64,000 nt of DNA from JBCBSZ01 sp039818945 (GCA_039818945.1 JBCBSZ010000003.1:62001-126000), one strand, 5' to 3'; counted from the first letter of the stretch, positions 48,729-58,892 are shown. Translations and numbers: made by a program. Notes: a model not told the origin generated them from the letters alone.

Positions 48729-48749
48729 GGGGCGGACCGTAGCGGCCGA

Positions 48750-49226
48750 TCAGGCCTCCGGGTCGAGGAGCCCGGCGAGGTTCTCGTCGAGGCGATCGAG
48801 CGCGGCGGCGAGCGCGTCGAGCTCAGCGGCGTCGAAGCCGGCGAAGACCGCCTCGCGGGCGGCGACGACCTGCGGGTGCAACGAGTCGACCAGCTCGCGG
48901 CCCGGCGCGGTCAGGTGGAGCTCGTGGCTCCGACCGTCGGTCGGGTCCGGCCGCCGCTCGACGAGCCCGCGCCGCGCCAGCGCATCGACCAGGCGGCTGA
49001 CGTTGGGCGGATCGCCCAGCACCGGCTCGGTCAGGTCGACCTGACGTCGCGGCTCCCGCTCGCCGAGCCGGGCGAGCACGAAGTACTGCTCGGCCGTCAT
49101 GCCCCCACCGTGCTCGTCGAGCAGGCGCATCAGGTGGGTCCGCAGCAGCCGATTGGTCCGATGGATCCGGAACGCGAGCGCGTCGTCGAGGCGGCGGGAC
49201 CGGTGCCGGCCACCGCGAGCGCTCAC
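48750..49226 (-). CDS. MarR-family transcriptional regulator
   Basis: A 158-residue winged helix-turn-helix regulator. The dimerisation helix LAFRIHRTNRLLRTHLMRLL is followed by the recognition region PPNVSRLVDALARRGLVERRPDPTDGRSHELHLTAPG, whose wing DPTDGRSHELHLT is a classic MarR feature. The GTG start at 49226 overlaps the stop of the monooxygenase gene (GTGA). The regulator lies second in its own operon, behind the ABM gene, and the 20-bp dyad at 49537-49556 on the operon promoter is its probable binding site. Ligand unknown; phenolic compounds are usual for MarR. Confidence 0.88.
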   Translation of the reverse strand: MSARGGRHRSRRLDDALAFRIHRTNRLLRTHLMRLLDEHGGGMTAEQYFVLARLGEREPRRQVDLTEPVLGDPPNVSRLVDALARRGLVERRPDPTDGRSHELHLTAPGRELVDSLHPQVVAAREAVFAGFDAAELDALAAALDRLDENLAGLLDPEA

Positions 49227-49522
49227 GGCCCGACGCGCTCGGAGCGGTAGTAGGCCGAGTCGGGGGCGCCGTCGATGAGCGGGAAGAGGATCGCCCCGGC
49301 CTCGGCGAAGTAGTTCGACTCGCGGTACGCCGAGAACGCGTCCTGGTCGTCCCACTCCTCGTAGAGGAGGAAGCGGTTGGGCTCGGCCGGATCGACGAAC
49401 ACGTCGAAGCGCCGGCAGCCCGGGAACCGCTCCGGGACCTCCGTCGACTCTCGCCGCAGCTGCGCGAGCGCGGTCTCGGCGCCCTCGGGGCGCAGGTCGG
49501 CGACGACTCGGACCGTCAACAT
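49223..49522 (-). CDS. Antibiotic-biosynthesis-monooxygenase-like (ABM) protein
   Basis: A 99-residue dimeric alpha/beta-barrel protein. The pattern LTVRVVADLRPEGAETALAQLRREST, then FPGCRRFDVFVDPAEPNRFLLYEEWDDQDAFSAYRES matches ABM/YgiN-type quinol or heme-free monooxygenases. The ATG at 49522 has AGGAGG directly upstream, whereas the ORF from 49552 would include the operator. First gene of the MarR operon, with the stop overlapping the MarR start. Likely role: oxidation or detoxification of a quinone/phenol that also induces MarR release. Confidence 0.82.
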   Translation of the reverse strand: MLTVRVVADLRPEGAETALAQLRRESTEVPERFPGCRRFDVFVDPAEPNRFLLYEEWDDQDAFSAYRESNYFAEAGAILFPLIDGAPDSAYYRSERVGP

Positions 49523-49536
49523 GAGGCCTCCTCGAA

Positions 49537-49556
49537 ATAGTGGCGTACGCAACTAT
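49537..49556. promoter_or_regulatory. MarR-type operator overlapping the -10
   Basis: ATAGT-G-GCGTACGC-A-ACTAT: a 20-bp dyad with a single mismatched pair, 14 bp upstream of the ABM start codon. The minus-strand -10 TATAGT (49557-49552) overlaps it, so bound MarR would block transcription of its own operon. Confidence 0.7.
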
Positions 49557-49622
49557 ATCGCTCCCGAGAACCCGGAACGTCGGCCTCATCACGCTCGGCT
49601 GGTGCCCGGCCGCCGAGCTCCC

Positions 49623-50375
49623 TCAGCGGCCGCCGGTGACGTCGATGGTCGCCCCGGCGACGTAGGAGGCCTCGTCGGAGGTCAACCACACGATCGCGTT
49701 CGCGATCTCGACCGGCCGGGCAGCTCGCCCGATCGGGGTGCTCGAGGCCAGGTCCGCCATGCGGTGCGGTCCTCCGGCCTCCACGTGGATGTCGGTGTCG
49801 ACGATGCCCGGGCGCACGCCGACGACCCGGACCCCGTCGGCGATGACCTCCTGGGCCAGGCCGAGGGTCACCGCATCGACCGCGGCCTTGCTCGCCGCGT
49901 ACTCGACGTAGGCGCCGGGACTGCCGAGGCGGGCAGCCGCCGAGCTGAGGTTGACGACGACGCCGCCGTTCCCGCCGTGGCGCGTCGACATCCACCGGAC
50001 CGCTTCGCGGGCGCAGAGCATCACCCCGAGCACGTTCACCTCGAAGGTCCGGCGGATCCGCTCGAGCCGGAGGTCCTCGACGCGGCCCAACGGGAAGATG
50101 ACGGCGGCGTTGTTCACGAGCACGTCCGGCGGACCGAGCTCCTCGGCCGTCGTCTCGAAGAGCCGGAGCACGTCGGCCTCGACCGACACGTCGGCCTGGA
50201 CGGCGATCGCTCGTCCCCCGGCCGCCTCGCACCCCGCCACGACATCGGTCGCCGCCGATTCGTTGCCGACGTAGTTCACGCACACGTCGTGCCCGTGGGC
50301 GGCCAGCCCGACGCAGGTGGCCGCTCCGATGCCCCTGCTCCCTCCGGTGACGACCGCGACCCGACGATGTTCCAC
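49623..50375 (-). CDS. Short-chain dehydrogenase/reductase
   Basis: Classical SDR of 250 residues: NAD(P)-binding TGGSRGIG near the start, VLVNNAAVIF, catalytic Ser in NLSSAAARLGSPGAY, and the Tyr-x3-Lys pair in YVEYAASKAA. The motif PGIVDTDIH follows, as in FabG-like reductases. The start is GTG 50375, giving the canonical VEHRRVAVVTGGSRG; the longer ORF runs back over the next gene. It stands alone on this strand, 100 bp from the ABM gene. Substrate undetermined: a ketone or alcohol of unknown type. Confidence 0.9.
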   Translation of the reverse strand: MEHRRVAVVTGGSRGIGAATCVGLAAHGHDVCVNYVGNESAATDVVAGCEAAGGRAIAVQADVSVEADVLRLFETTAEELGPPDVLVNNAAVIFPLGRVEDLRLERIRRTFEVNVLGVMLCAREAVRWMSTRHGGNGGVVVNLSSAAARLGSPGAYVEYAASKAAVDAVTLGLAQEVIADGVRVVGVRPGIVDTDIHVEAGGPHRMADLASSTPIGRAARPVEIANAIVWLTSDEASYVAGATIDVTGGR

Positions 50376-50430
50376 CCGACCATGCTGGCCGAAGCCACCG
50401 GAACGGCGGCGCCATCCATACTCGGAGGAC

Positions 50431-51627
50431 ATGACCGGGCGGGCATGGATCATCGCTGCGACCCTCGTGGTGGCGGCGTGCGGCAGCGACGACGGTGGCG
50501 GGGGCGCCGACCCGCCCGACACCTCTGCGGCCACGGCGACGACGACCGAGACCACCGCGGCAGCGACGACGGCCACACCTTCGACGACGGCCGCGCCGCC
50601 GACGACCACCGCACCCACGACGGCCCCCACGACCACGGTGGCACCGGAGCCGCCGGCCGCCGGAGCGGGCCTCGACGAGCTGCCCGGCCTGGTCACCGAG
50701 TGGGCCGGTGCCGGCACCGACGCCTCGATCGAACCGCTCGACCTGGCGCGCCGCATCGTCGGCTTCCCGATCGACGTGCCGGTTCCCGAGCAGTCCACGG
50801 CCGAGCTGGTCGCCGTCGACGGCCGCCCAGGAGTCGAGGCCGGCACGTGGGACTGGGAGTGGAGCTACGCTGCGATCGCCGGCCCCGATCCGGGCGACGT
50901 GGACATCGACCTCGACGGGAACGGTCCGGGGGCGATCGCGCTCCGCGAGGCCTACGACCCGATCATGGGCGCGCTCGGGTTCACCTACTCGAACTCCACC
51001 GCCTCCGATCCGGGCGACCGCGGTGGCCCCAACTCGGTCAACCACGTCTACGTCGCCGACTCCGGCACCATCCGGGTCGGGGGCGTCGACCGGATCGCCG
51101 ACCCCATCTTCGTCTGGCTCCTGGACGACCTCGTCGGCTTCGACGACGGCGTGGAGACGCCGGGTCACCGCATCGTCGTGCGGGCGGAGGTGCCGGCGGG
51201 CGAGGTGCCGGTGGCGCTCGTGTCCGACGTGCTCGACGCGCTCCCGGACCTCCCGGGCGCGACGCTGACCTCCGTGGACCTCGACAGCCGGTCGCGGGCC
51301 GAGGACAGCTTCGCCGCCGAGTGGGGGCTGCGCTACCTGGCCATCGACCTGGCGTGGGCGCTCGACCCGGCCACCGGGACCGGTCTCCTCGACACGATCG
51401 CCGGCCAGCTGACCGACCCCCGCATCGTCGCCGGCACCGACAGCTTCTTCGAGCCCGGGACCCTGGATCCGGCGACGGTCACCGAGACCTCCGACGGGTG
51501 GATCCTCGACGTCGTCCTCGTCGATCGGTACCTCGGTCGCCTCAGCTTCGACGGCGGCGACGACGGCGAGCTCCGCCTCCGCATCGATCTCGCACCGAAC
51601 CGCCAACCCCTGGTCCCCGCCGCCTGA
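50431..51627 (+). CDS. Lipoprotein with Thr-rich linker, function unknown
   Basis: A 398-residue surface lipoprotein. MTGRAWIIAATLVVAAC gives a lipobox at Cys17, then a Thr/Ala/Pro-rich spacer to about residue 75 and a long globular region with no recognised family. A stretch GDVDIDLDGNGPGAIAL resembles a calcium loop. The ATG has GGAGGAC just upstream, confirming the start. It is divergent from the SDR gene. The architecture resembles the lipoprotein at 23496, but the globular parts are not obviously related. The base composition is normal for the genome, unlike that gene. Confidence 0.78.
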   Translation: MTGRAWIIAATLVVAACGSDDGGGGADPPDTSAATATTTETTAAATTATPSTTAAPPTTTAPTTAPTTTVAPEPPAAGAGLDELPGLVTEWAGAGTDASIEPLDLARRIVGFPIDVPVPEQSTAELVAVDGRPGVEAGTWDWEWSYAAIAGPDPGDVDIDLDGNGPGAIALREAYDPIMGALGFTYSNSTASDPGDRGGPNSVNHVYVADSGTIRVGGVDRIADPIFVWLLDDLVGFDDGVETPGHRIVVRAEVPAGEVPVALVSDVLDALPDLPGATLTSVDLDSRSRAEDSFAAEWGLRYLAIDLAWALDPATGTGLLDTIAGQLTDPRIVAGTDSFFEPGTLDPATVTETSDGWILDVVLVDRYLGRLSFDGGDDGELRLRIDLAPNRQPLVPAA

Positions 51628-51646
51628 GCAGCCGGGGTTCCGCCGC

Positions 51647-52141
51647 TCAGCCGATCGTTCGGCGGTAGAGGTCATCGACGAAGCCCTCGACCTCGGCCCG
51701 CTTCCACCAGCTGAAGCCGAGCTTGATGATCACGTTGGCCGACGGGGTGTTGCGGGGGTCGATCATGGCGATCAGCTCGCCGGTCCAGGCCGCCTCGGCG
51801 ACCTCGAGCAGGGCGAGCCCAGCCTCCGTGGCGTAGCCCCGCCCCCGGGCGGACGGCACGAGGCGACAGCCGTACTCCAGCCGATCCTTCCCCTCGAAGG
51901 TGTAGCGGTCGACGCCGGAGTACCCGACGATCACGCCGGAGCTGCGCTCGATGACGGGCTGCTTGGCGAACGGGACCTCCGCCGCCCGCTCCAGCATGCG
52001 GTCGAAGCGCGCCGAGGCAGACTCCGGCGTGTGCGTCCCGCCGGAGAAGACCATGAACTCGTCGTCGCAGAACAGCTCGACGAAGCGGGACCGATCGCCC
52101 TCCACGGGCGGCCGCAGCTCGAGGCGCTCGGTGAGCGGCAC
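51647..52141 (-). CDS. GNAT acetyltransferase, RimJ/RimL type
   Basis: A 164-residue acetyltransferase. It starts with TERLELRPPVEGDRSRFVELF, characteristic of the RimJ/RimL group that acetylates N-terminal or small-molecule amines, and has the acetyl-CoA loop LVPSARGRGYATEAGLALLE followed by NTPSANVIIKLGF. The start ATG at 52141 is near the pirin stop (52145) on the same strand, so the two genes may be cotranscribed. Substrate unknown. Confidence 0.85.
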   Translation of the reverse strand: MPLTERLELRPPVEGDRSRFVELFCDDEFMVFSGGTHTPESASARFDRMLERAAEVPFAKQPVIERSSGVIVGYSGVDRYTFEGKDRLEYGCRLVPSARGRGYATEAGLALLEVAEAAWTGELIAMIDPRNTPSANVIIKLGFSWWKRAEVEGFVDDLYRRTIG

Positions 52142-52144
52142 GGC

Positions 52145-53182
52145 TCAGTGAGCCGTCGGGGTGGCCGGCGCGTCCTCGACCCGACCGTCGGCGTGCCGGG
52201 CGAAGCGGCGGGGCTCGTCGCCGTGGGTGGGGTCCTCGGCCGGCCACGGCCACCCGCCGAAGCCGGTGCGCTGGTAGTCGGCGAACGCCTGCTCGATGCC
52301 GGCCCGGTCGTTCATCACGAACGGCCCGTACTGGGCGACCGGCTCGCCGATCGGGCGGCCCTGGAGCATCAGGACCTCGGAGCCGTCGGGGCCGCCGGTG
52401 AGGAGCACGTCCTCGTCGCAGCGGACGACCGCCCCGGTGCGGGCGCCGATGTCGTGGCCGCCGATGGACAGCCCCGACCCCTCGAACAGGTACAGCGTGC
52501 GGACCGTGTCGGGGCCGGCGGCGGCGGGGAGCGTCCACTCGGCGCCCGGGTCGAGGCGGAGGTGCCACACCGCGACGTCCGCCTCGGGCCGCGACGCCCA
52601 TGACGAGGGTGGCGGCGACGGTGGCACGAGCTCGCCCAGGCGGCCGGCGACGACGGTCACCTCGATGCTGCGGCCGGCGTCGTCGGAGGCGACGAGCCGC
52701 GGCGTCTCGGCGTCCCAGAGCATCGTGAAGTGGGCGTCGACCATCTTGTCGTCGGCCGGCAGGTTCAGCCAGATCTGGAACAGCTCCAGCGGGTTGGGCG
52801 CCTCGGCGTCGAGCAGCGGGAACATCTCGGCGTGGACGATGCCCTCCCCGGCGGTGAGCCACTGCGTGTCGCCCCGGCCGTAGCGTGCGGCCGCGCCGAG
52901 GGAGTCGGCGTGGTCGACGAGCCCGCGGCGAACGTACGTGATCGTCTCGAAGCCGCGGTGCGGGTGCGCCGGGAAGCCCGGGACGCGGCGGCCGTGGTAC
53001 ATCGACCAGCCGTCCTGGTACGAGAAGTCGCTGCCCAGCTGGCGGCCGGCGAGCGATGCCGCCGGGGCCAGCTCGCCATCGGACGACGGGTAGGCGTCGT
53101 CGTGGTGGACGCAGAACAGGAACGGGTCGACGGTCTGCCACTGGGCACCGAGGGCGACGGTCTGCAGCACGGGATCGGCCAT
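52145..53182 (-). CDS. Pirin-family protein
   Basis: A bicupin protein of 345 residues. The N-terminal cupin has the pirin metal site: HPHRGFETITYV (two His), later ...GEGIVHAEMFP (His plus Glu), giving the 3-His/1-Glu iron set. The C-terminal part is pirin-like with RPIGEPVAQYGPFVMN. Pirins include quercetin 2,3-dioxygenases and redox-related regulators; which applies is not clear. The ATG at 53182 follows TAGCCT by 6 nt, so the mRNA looks leaderless. Divergent from the epimerase gene with 18 bp between starts. Confidence 0.88.
   Translation of the reverse strand: MADPVLQTVALGAQWQTVDPFLFCVHHDDAYPSSDGELAPAASLAGRQLGSDFSYQDGWSMYHGRRVPGFPAHPHRGFETITYVRRGLVDHADSLGAAARYGRGDTQWLTAGEGIVHAEMFPLLDAEAPNPLELFQIWLNLPADDKMVDAHFTMLWDAETPRLVASDDAGRSIEVTVVAGRLGELVPPSPPPSSWASRPEADVAVWHLRLDPGAEWTLPAAAGPDTVRTLYLFEGSGLSIGGHDIGARTGAVVRCDEDVLLTGGPDGSEVLMLQGRPIGEPVAQYGPFVMNDRAGIEQAFADYQRTGFGGWPWPAEDPTHGDEPRRFARHADGRVEDAPATPTAH
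53089..53094 (-). other. Internal check only: no feature called here
   Basis: This stretch lies inside the pirin coding region and holds nothing separate. The pirin -10 box is annotated at 53189-53194. Confidence 0.05.
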
Positions 53183-53188
53183 GCGCCC

Positions 53189-53194
53189 AGGCTA
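53189..53194 (-). promoter_or_regulatory. -10 box TAGCCT of the pirin gene (leaderless)
   Basis: TAGCCT on the minus strand ends 6 nt before the pirin ATG at 53182, in the 18-bp gap between divergent genes. No Shine-Dalgarno sequence fits. Confidence 0.5.
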
Positions 53195-53200
53195 CGGGCG

Positions 53201-53926
53201 ATGGGGCAGACTCGACCCGTGCGCCAGACCCGGGTGATCGACGCCGACGAGGTGGCCTGGATCGACACCGAGCAGATGATCGAGGTCGACCGGGTGATGA
53301 TCGAGGACCTCCACATCGAGCTGGTCCAGATGATGGAGAACGCCGGCCGCAGCCTGGCCCGGCTCGCCCTGGACCGCTTCGGCACCGCCCGCCCCGCCGT
53401 CTGCGTCGGTCCGGGTGGGAACGGGGGTGGCGGCCTGGTCGCGGCACGCCATCTGGCCAACGCCGGCGCCGCGGTGACCGTCGTGCTCGCGGCGGACCGG
53501 GACCGCTTCGCGCCGGTGCCGGCCCACCAGCTCGACGGGGTCGAGCGGATGGGCGTGGCGATCGTCGACGCCGCCCCCGACGACCCCGACCTGTGGGTCG
53601 ACGCGGTGATCGGCTACTCGCTTCGGGGCGATCCCCGGGAGCGGGCCGCGCGCCTCATCGACGCGATGAACGACTCGCCGGCCCCGGTGCTCTCCCTCGA
53701 CGCGCCCTCCGGCCTCGACACCGCCACGGGTCGGGCGGCGACCCCGGCCGTGCGGGCGACCGCGACGATGACCCTCGCCCTGCCCAAAGCCGGGCTGCGG
53801 GGCCAGGAGATCGTGGGCGAGCTGCACCTGGCGGACATCTCGGTGCCGCCGTCGGTCTACGAGGCGATGGGCGTCACCCCGGTCTCGCTCGGGCCGGGAG
53901 TGATCGCACGCATCGACGGGTTGTGA
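53201..53926 (+). CDS. NAD(P)H-hydrate epimerase (NnrE-like)
   Basis: A 241-residue YjeF-N-domain protein that epimerises damaged NAD(P)HX. The motifs MIEDLHIELVQMMENAGRSLA, the GPGGNGGGGLVAARHL phosphate loop, VDAVIGYSLRG, LDAPSGLDTATG and TMTLALPKAGL fit this fold. The C-terminal dehydratase (YjeF-C) domain is absent, so the partner must be elsewhere. Start ATG 53201 or GTG 53219; the latter lies 6 nt after CAGACT and cannot be excluded. It is divergent from pirin with an 18-bp gap. Pentose-phosphate/glycolysis genes follow on the same strand. Confidence 0.87.
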   Translation: MGQTRPVRQTRVIDADEVAWIDTEQMIEVDRVMIEDLHIELVQMMENAGRSLARLALDRFGTARPAVCVGPGGNGGGGLVAARHLANAGAAVTVVLAADRDRFAPVPAHQLDGVERMGVAIVDAAPDDPDLWVDAVIGYSLRGDPRERAARLIDAMNDSPAPVLSLDAPSGLDTATGRAATPAVRATATMTLALPKAGLRGQEIVGELHLADISVPPSVYEAMGVTPVSLGPGVIARIDGL

Positions 53927-54004
53927 GGAGCGGACACCCGGCCCCGCGGTGATGCGCGAAGGTGAGGCCGGACGACGCTGACGACATCGACGAGAGGACT
54001 CCTC

Positions 54005-55017
<1,013 letters not shown>

Positions 55018-55021
<4 letters not shown>

Positions 55022-56670
55022 CCACCGACCTCACCTCCTCACCCGCCTGGGCGACCCTGGTCGCCCACGCCGACGACGTCCGCGACCTGTCGCTGCGAGC
55101 GGCCTTCGCGGACGATCCCGGTCGGGCCGAGCGCCTGACCTTCGACGCCGGCGACCTGTCGGTCGACCTGTCGAAGCACCTCGTCACCGACGAGACGATC
55201 CGGCTGCTGCTCGAGGTCGCCCGCACGGCGGGTGTGGCCGAGCGGGTCGCAGCGATGTTCTCCGGCGAGCACATCAACACGACCGAGGACCGCGCCGTCC
55301 TGCACGTGGCGCTCCGGGCCGCGGCCGACGACCGCTACGTCGTCGACGGTGACGACGTGGTCGGCGAGGTCCACGAGGTGCTCGGCCGCATGGGTGCGTT
55401 CGCCGACCGGGTCCGCAGCGGCGAGTGGGTCGGCCACACCGGCGAGCGCATCCGCACCGTCGTCAACATCGGCATCGGCGGCTCCGACCTCGGTCCGGTG
55501 ATGGCCCACCGGGCCCTCCGGCACTGGATCGACGCCGAGCTCGACGTCCGGTTCGTGTCGAACGTCGACCCCAGCCACCTCATCGGCCAGCTCGCTGATG
55601 CCGATCCGGCCACGACGCTGTTCATCGTCGCCTCGAAGACGTTCACGACGCTCGAGACGCTGAGCAACGCCCGCGCCGCCCGCGACTGGTTGCTCGCCGG
55701 ACTCGGCGGCGACGAGAGCGCCGTGGCGAAGCACTTCGTCGCGCTCTCGACCAATGCCACCGAGGTCGCGGCCTTCGGCATCGACACCGACAACATGTTC
55801 GGCTTCTGGGAGTGGGTCGGCGGGCGGTACTCGCTGCCGTCGGCGATCGGCATGGCGGTGATGCTGGCCATCGGTCCGGAGCGCTTCGCCGAGCTGCTCG
55901 ACGGCTACCGCACGATGGACCTCCACCTGCGCGACACCGAGCTGGAGCGCAACGTGCCGGTGCTGCTCGCCCTACTCGGCATCTGGTACCGGGACGTGCT
56001 CGGCCTCTCGACCTACGCCGTGCTCCCCTACCACCAGGATCTCGAGCGGTTCCCGGCCTACCTCCAACAGCTCGATATGGAGAGCAACGGCAAGCGGGTG
56101 CGCCTCGACGGCTCCGACGTCGAGATGGAGACCGGCCCGATCGTGTGGGGTGAGCCGGGGACCAACGGCCAGCACGCCTTCTACCAGCTGATCCACCAGG
56201 GCACGACGAAGGTGCCGGCCGACCTGATCGGCTTCTGGGAGGCGAACGACGACGTCGGTGGCCAGCACGAGCTGCTCCTCGCCAACCTCTTCGCCCAGGC
56301 CGAGGCGCTGGCGATGGGCAAGACGGCCGAGGAGGTCGAGGCCGGAGGCGTCACGGGGACGCTGGTCGCCCACCGGACCTTCCCCGGCGACCGACCGACC
56401 TCGATGATCATGGCGCCGTCGCTCACCCCGTCGGTGCTCGGCCAGCTCGTCGCCCTCTACGAGCACAAGGTGCTCGCCCAGGGCATCGTGTGGGGGATCA
56501 ACTCCTTCGACCAGTGGGGCGTCGAGCTCGGCAAGGTCCTCGCCACCCGCATCGCCGGCGAGCTCGGCGACGCCGGCGAACCCGACCTGTCGCACCACGA
56601 CTCGTCGACCGCGGCGCTGATCCGCCGCTACCGGGAGCGTCAGACGTCGGAGGGTGGCGCCGCCGACTGA
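55018..56670 (+). CDS. pgi: Glucose-6-phosphate isomerase
   Basis: A 550-residue enzyme that interconverts glucose 6-phosphate and fructose 6-phosphate. PGI signatures are clear: VNIGIGGSDLGPVMAH, SKTFTTLETLSNAR, the signature-1 segment FWEWVGGRYSLPSAIG, and the C-terminal signature region GIVWGINSFDQWGVELGK. The ATG overlaps the gnd stop by four bases. The full length is typical of the family. The last 31 bp overlap antisense to the convergent membrane-protein gene. Its coexpression with gnd links glycolysis to the pentose phosphate branch. Confidence 0.97.
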
Positions 56671-57875
56671 TCGGCGAGGACGTAGCCGACGCCGGCGACC
56701 CAGGTGGCGTCGGAGGGCGGCGGGCCCTGGTCCTGTGGGTGCATCACCCAACCGTGACCCTCGACCCAGCGGGGCGGGAGCTGCGGTCCGGCGGCCGGCT
56801 CGGGCGCCGGCGTGCTGGGCGCCGGAGCGGCGGGCTCGTTCCAGCCCGGCGCCGGACCGGGCACCGGCGGCATGACGGTCGTCGGCGACGAGCCCGGCTC
56901 GCCGGGCATCGGGCGCCGGGGCGCAGCCGGAGGCGGCGCGACCGGTGGCGGGGCGTACTGCGGCTGCGGTGGCGGAGCGGCGTGGACCGGTCCGCCGGCG
57001 GGCACGCCTCGCGCCTCGGTCCGACCGCCGGGTGGCGCAGCGACGGGGGCGGGCGCGGCGGCCGGTGCCGCCCGACCCGACCCGGCCGAGGCCACGATCG
57101 CCGAGAGGACGAGCAGCACCACCCCGCCGACGGCGAGGGCGATCGCAGGCACCACCACCGAACGCAGCATCGCCGCGAGCAGGGCGGCGAGCACCTCGGC
57201 CTGGTCGGGGGCGAACCGGCGGATGAGGACGGGCAGGCCGAGGCCGACCACGAGCGAGAACGCCGCGGCACCGATGGCCCAGATCCCGGCACTGCGCAGC
57301 ACGGTGGGTCGGTCCGACGTGGTGAGGAGCGCGACGACGACGCCGATGGCGGCCAGGAGCGCACCGATGGGCACGAGGCGTTGGAGCAGCGAGCGCAGCG
57401 GTGAGGCGTCGGGGATGCGGTCGGTCGGCAGCGTCACCTCGACGGGCTCGATCTCGGGGATCGACCCCTCGGCCTGCGGCACCGCTTCGACCAGTGACGC
57501 CCGCAGCGACTCGGTCACCGGCCCGAGCGACAGGGTCGTGGGCGCCGTTCCCTCGCCGAGGAATGCCCCGTGGGCGGAGTCGAGGGCCTGCAGGATCAGC
57601 GCCTCCACCGCCGGGTCCTCGAGCGCGAACGCGGCGATGGCGTCGATCTGCTCGTCGGTGACCGGCACGTCGTCGGGCAGCGCGGTCTCGATCGCGACGC
57701 CGAGGTTGGTGGTCAGCTGCTCCTGGACCTCCTCGTTGTCGAAGAGCTCCTCGGCCACGTCGGCCGACCGGTCGGGGTCGAAGACCGTGCGCAGCGCCAC
57801 GAAGCCCGACCAGGACAACGACGCGATCAGCAGCGCCGGACCCAGGATCAGCGCCGCGAGCGAGCGCCGGATCAC
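56640..57875 (-). CDS. Membrane protein with Pro-rich C-terminal tail
   Basis: A 411-residue protein. One N-terminal membrane helix (residues ~6-28), an extracytoplasmic domain (30-160) rich in acidic and hydrophobic residues, three further membrane helices (~165-260), then a cytoplasmic Pro/Ala-rich tail of ~140 residues containing APPP/PPAAP repeats and two short VxGxGYVL/VEGHGWVMHP units that resemble DUF2510-type tail motifs. The function is unknown; the layout is seen in actinobacterial membrane proteins that gather partners through a disordered tail. The stop region overlaps pgi by 31 bp. Confidence 0.65.
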   Translation of the reverse strand: MIRRSLAALILGPALLIASLSWSGFVALRTVFDPDRSADVAEELFDNEEVQEQLTTNLGVAIETALPDDVPVTDEQIDAIAAFALEDPAVEALILQALDSAHGAFLGEGTAPTTLSLGPVTESLRASLVEAVPQAEGSIPEIEPVEVTLPTDRIPDASPLRSLLQRLVPIGALLAAIGVVVALLTTSDRPTVLRSAGIWAIGAAAFSLVVGLGLPVLIRRFAPDQAEVLAALLAAMLRSVVVPAIALAVGGVVLLVLSAIVASAGSGRAAPAAAPAPVAAPPGGRTEARGVPAGGPVHAAPPPQPQYAPPPVAPPPAAPRRPMPGEPGSSPTTVMPPVPGPAPGWNEPAAPAPSTPAPEPAAGPQLPPRWVEGHGWVMHPQDQGPPPSDATWVAGVGYVLADQSAAPPSDV

Positions 57876-57968
57876 GACGTCACCCGACGTCGGTTCGCAC
57901 GGGTCGGCACCCGTCCACCACGCTCCCGCACGCCGCCAACGGTACCGGGAGGGGTCCCGGCGGGGCCG

Positions 57969-58808
57969 TCACAGGGTGACGGTGCCCTCCACGTGGGTGG
58001 TCGACGCGCCGCCGACCCAGATCGTGCCGTCGGCGTCCGCGGTCACCTCGATGCGTCCGGCCCGACCGATCGCAGTTCCCTGCCGGGCGGTGTACGGGGC
58101 GCTCGCCCGGCCGGTCTCGATCAACCACTGCGCCACCGAGGCGTTGAGGCTCCCGGTGACCGGGTCCTCGAAGGCGGTCCCGCCCTCGCGGAAGAAGGCC
58201 CGCAGCTCCAGGTCGGCCGGCCCGCCCGCGCCGTGCGGGCCGACGACGCCGATGTCGTAGCGCGGTTCGGCTCCCAGGTCGGGGTCGAGCGCCAGGACGG
58301 CATCGGCGTCGGCGAGCAGCACGCCGATCCAGCCGGGGCCGTTGTCGATCCAGGCGAGCTCGACGACGTCGGCTTCGTCGAGGCGCAGCACACGGAGCAC
58401 CATCGCCCGATCCTCGTCGCCGACCGGGCCGGACCGCACGAGAGGGGGCGCGGCGAACGCGAGGCCGGTGTCGACGCGGCGCAGCGGGACCAGCCCCGCG
58501 CCGCACTCCTGGACCACGACGTCGGGCCGCTTCGGCGCGCCGCCGGCCTCCAGCCAGGCGTGGCAGGTCCCCAGCGTGGGATGACCGGCGAAGGGGAGCT
58601 CGCTCGCCGGGGTGAAGATCCGCACGCCGTAGTCGGCCTCGGGCGAGCTCGTCGGGACCACGAACGTGGTCTCGGACAGGTTCGTCCAGTTGGCGAAGCG
58701 CTGCATCTCGTCGGTGCCGAGGCCATCGCCGTCGAGCACCACCGCGAGCGGGTTGCCGGAGAGGGGTCCAGAGCTGAAGACGTCGATCTGACGGAAGGCG
58801 CGCTGCAT
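57969..58808 (-). CDS. PhzF-family isomerase
   Basis: A 279-residue PhzF/diaminopimelate-epimerase-fold protein. The family start FRQIDVFSSGPLSGNPLAVV, the catalytic-type Glu in NLSETTFVV, the conserved ASELPFAGHPTLG, and the later GTAFEDPVTGSLNAS are all present. Members isomerise or epimerise small acids, sometimes phenazine precursors, but most are uncharacterised; no phenazine genes are present. The ATG at 58808 is chosen because the ORF extension upstream lacks similarity. It stands alone on the minus strand. Confidence 0.88.
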   Translation of the reverse strand: MQRAFRQIDVFSSGPLSGNPLAVVLDGDGLGTDEMQRFANWTNLSETTFVVPTSSPEADYGVRIFTPASELPFAGHPTLGTCHAWLEAGGAPKRPDVVVQECGAGLVPLRRVDTGLAFAAPPLVRSGPVGDEDRAMVLRVLRLDEADVVELAWIDNGPGWIGVLLADADAVLALDPDLGAEPRYDIGVVGPHGAGGPADLELRAFFREGGTAFEDPVTGSLNASVAQWLIETGRASAPYTARQGTAIGRAGRIEVTADADGTIWVGGASTTHVEGTVTL

Positions 58809-58892
58809 CGGCCGAGCCTGCCCGACCGCCCGCTCGCTCCACAACGGAGTTGACCCCGGGAACATGCGGCGACGGGCGGCGTTGTACCGCAC

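Noticed and set aside
53089..53094. Pirin -10 box placed inside the coding region
   Set aside because: This was a coordinate slip in the feature list; the actual TAGCCT is at 53189-53194. Nothing separate is supported at 53089-53094.
57969..58808. Phenazine biosynthesis from the PhzF homologue
   Set aside because: No other phz genes nearby, and PhzF-fold proteins are common with unrelated or unknown roles.
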